The notes below the pieces were generated by a model. That model saw only the letters and a list, made by a program, of their open reading frames with translations. It made no database searches and was not told the origin of the DNA. Made by a program: the position numbers and the translations under genes. From Calycina herbarum (lineage: Eukaryota; Ascomycota; Leotiomycetes; Helotiales; Pezizellaceae), in assembly GCA_001414485.1 (NCBI GenBank), contig LLEY01000347.1, forward strand, positions 1-18,975: a stretch of 18,975 nt of DNA. Reading direction: 5' to 3'. How positions within the stretch are numbered: the first letter of the stretch is position 1; each line of letters opens with the position of its first letter. This document shows, in pieces, positions 18,436 through 18,975 of the stretch.

Positions 18436-18975
18436 TTAAAGCTCTATTATCTTAGAACAAGTATAACAAAGATCATAAGAGTCTACTATAGTAGCATCTA
18501 AATAAGAGCTTATAATACGTCTTCTACAAGTAGATTCACGTAAATAAGCTCTAAATAAGCCCTTTTCAGGAGATTCTGTTTTTCTTTCCACTTCTTCTCC
18601 TCTCTTATAATAGAATAAAGAAGTAGAAGGCTTCTTATCTCTCCCTACTCTACGAGAGCCTTGTAAAAACCTAATAAAAGAATAGCAAAACTGATTATAG
18701 ACTATTAAGCGAATAGTACTATAGTCAAAGCCTCCTTCTAAAGCACTAGTAGTTACTAATATACTATAGAACTCAAGAGTACTAGTAGTAAAGCTATTAA
18801 TAACTTCTAATCTTTTAGAAGGTTTAAGATCATTAGTATAACTACTACATTCTAAGTAAGAAGCTAAACTAGTAGCTTCTTCTTTAGAAGCACAGTAGAT
18901 AAGACACTTATCTTTACTAGTAAGATACTCTTTAGCTTTAAACTTAAGTATATAAGCTTTAATCTCTGAAAATCG
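18436..18975 (-). CDS. Telomere-linked RecQ-like helicase, C-terminal part (partial, open at window edge)
   Basis: A minus-strand frame is open from 18975 to a TAA at 18438-18436 (179 codons, no stops); the 5' part is outside the window. It reads as the second RecA-like lobe of a RecQ/TLH helicase: motif IV-like KCLIYCASKEEATSLASYL (residues 24-42), motif V-like LVTTSALEGGFDY (about 73-85), motif VI-like FLQGSRRVGRD (about 103-113), then a Cys-bearing tail CRRRIISSYLD and DLCYTCSKIIEL that matches the Zn-binding segment of this family. RecQ motif VI normally reads Q-x-x-G-R-x-G-R-D; here the first Gly is Arg, and the GxG of motif V is altered, so activity is doubtful. There is no His in 179 residues, and a usually conserved His is Tyr (RLIVYNQF). 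The coding strand has 4 CA against about 16 TG. The protein may be a decayed but open copy. Confidence 0.82.
   Translation of the reverse strand, partial: RFSEIKAYILKFKAKEYLTSKDKCLIYCASKEEATSLASYLECSSYTNDLKPSKRLEVINSFTTSTLEFYSILVTTSALEGGFDYSTIRLIVYNQFCYSFIRFLQGSRRVGRDKKPSTSLFYYKRGEEVERKTESPEKGLFRAYLRESTCRRRIISSYLDATIVDSYDLCYTCSKIIEL

Overview
The window is the left end of a chromosome of a filamentous ascomycete fungus. Three things point there. It opens with 13 uninterrupted CCCTAA units (TTAGGG telomere). Two fragments read as the telomere-linked RecQ-like helicase (TLH) family known from fungal subtelomeres. Nearly everything between them looks like repeat-induced point mutation (RIP): TpA is everywhere, CpA and TpG are scarce, CpG survives, and long reading frames are broken almost only by TAA or TAG where CAA/CAG (Gln) or TGG (Trp) would be expected. 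The species cannot be named from the sequence. No gene in the window is demonstrably intact; the annotation is mostly pseudogenes and diverged repeats.

Layout. 1-78: telomere. 79-516 (-): N-terminal part of a TLH-type gene, with little RIP, reading straight into the telomere and cut by it. 469-945 and 1668-2160: direct repeat of about 480 bp that includes the 5' end and upstream flank of that TLH fragment, so a second, more heavily mutated copy of the promoter side lies inward. 2306-4250 (+): RIP-broken gene of unknown function with an in-phase 75-bp (25-codon) tandem repeat at 3752-3951. 4282-4683: tandem duplication of about 205 bp. 4961-5728 (+): RIP-broken reading frame with a hydrophobic N-terminus, possibly secreted. 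6539-7140 (+): weaker relic. 7399-7485: three 29-bp tandem repeats, followed by a pyrimidine-rich leader and a RIP-broken secreted protein (7687-8199, +) with ADP-ribosyltransferase-like motifs. 8883-10346: large diverged inverted repeat (relic transposon or fold-back element). 11560-17844 (-): a run of collinear, RIP-broken reading frames of one or more very large unknown proteins. 18282-18383: short palindromic repeats. 18436-18975 (-): the C-terminal helicase end of a second TLH-type gene, open to the window edge.

The two telomere-linked helicase pieces at either end are open and comparatively spared, while about 17.9 kb between them is heavily mutated. The telomere sits directly inside the distal helicase gene, which suggests breakage and de novo telomere addition (or telomere recombination) after most of the RIP had happened.
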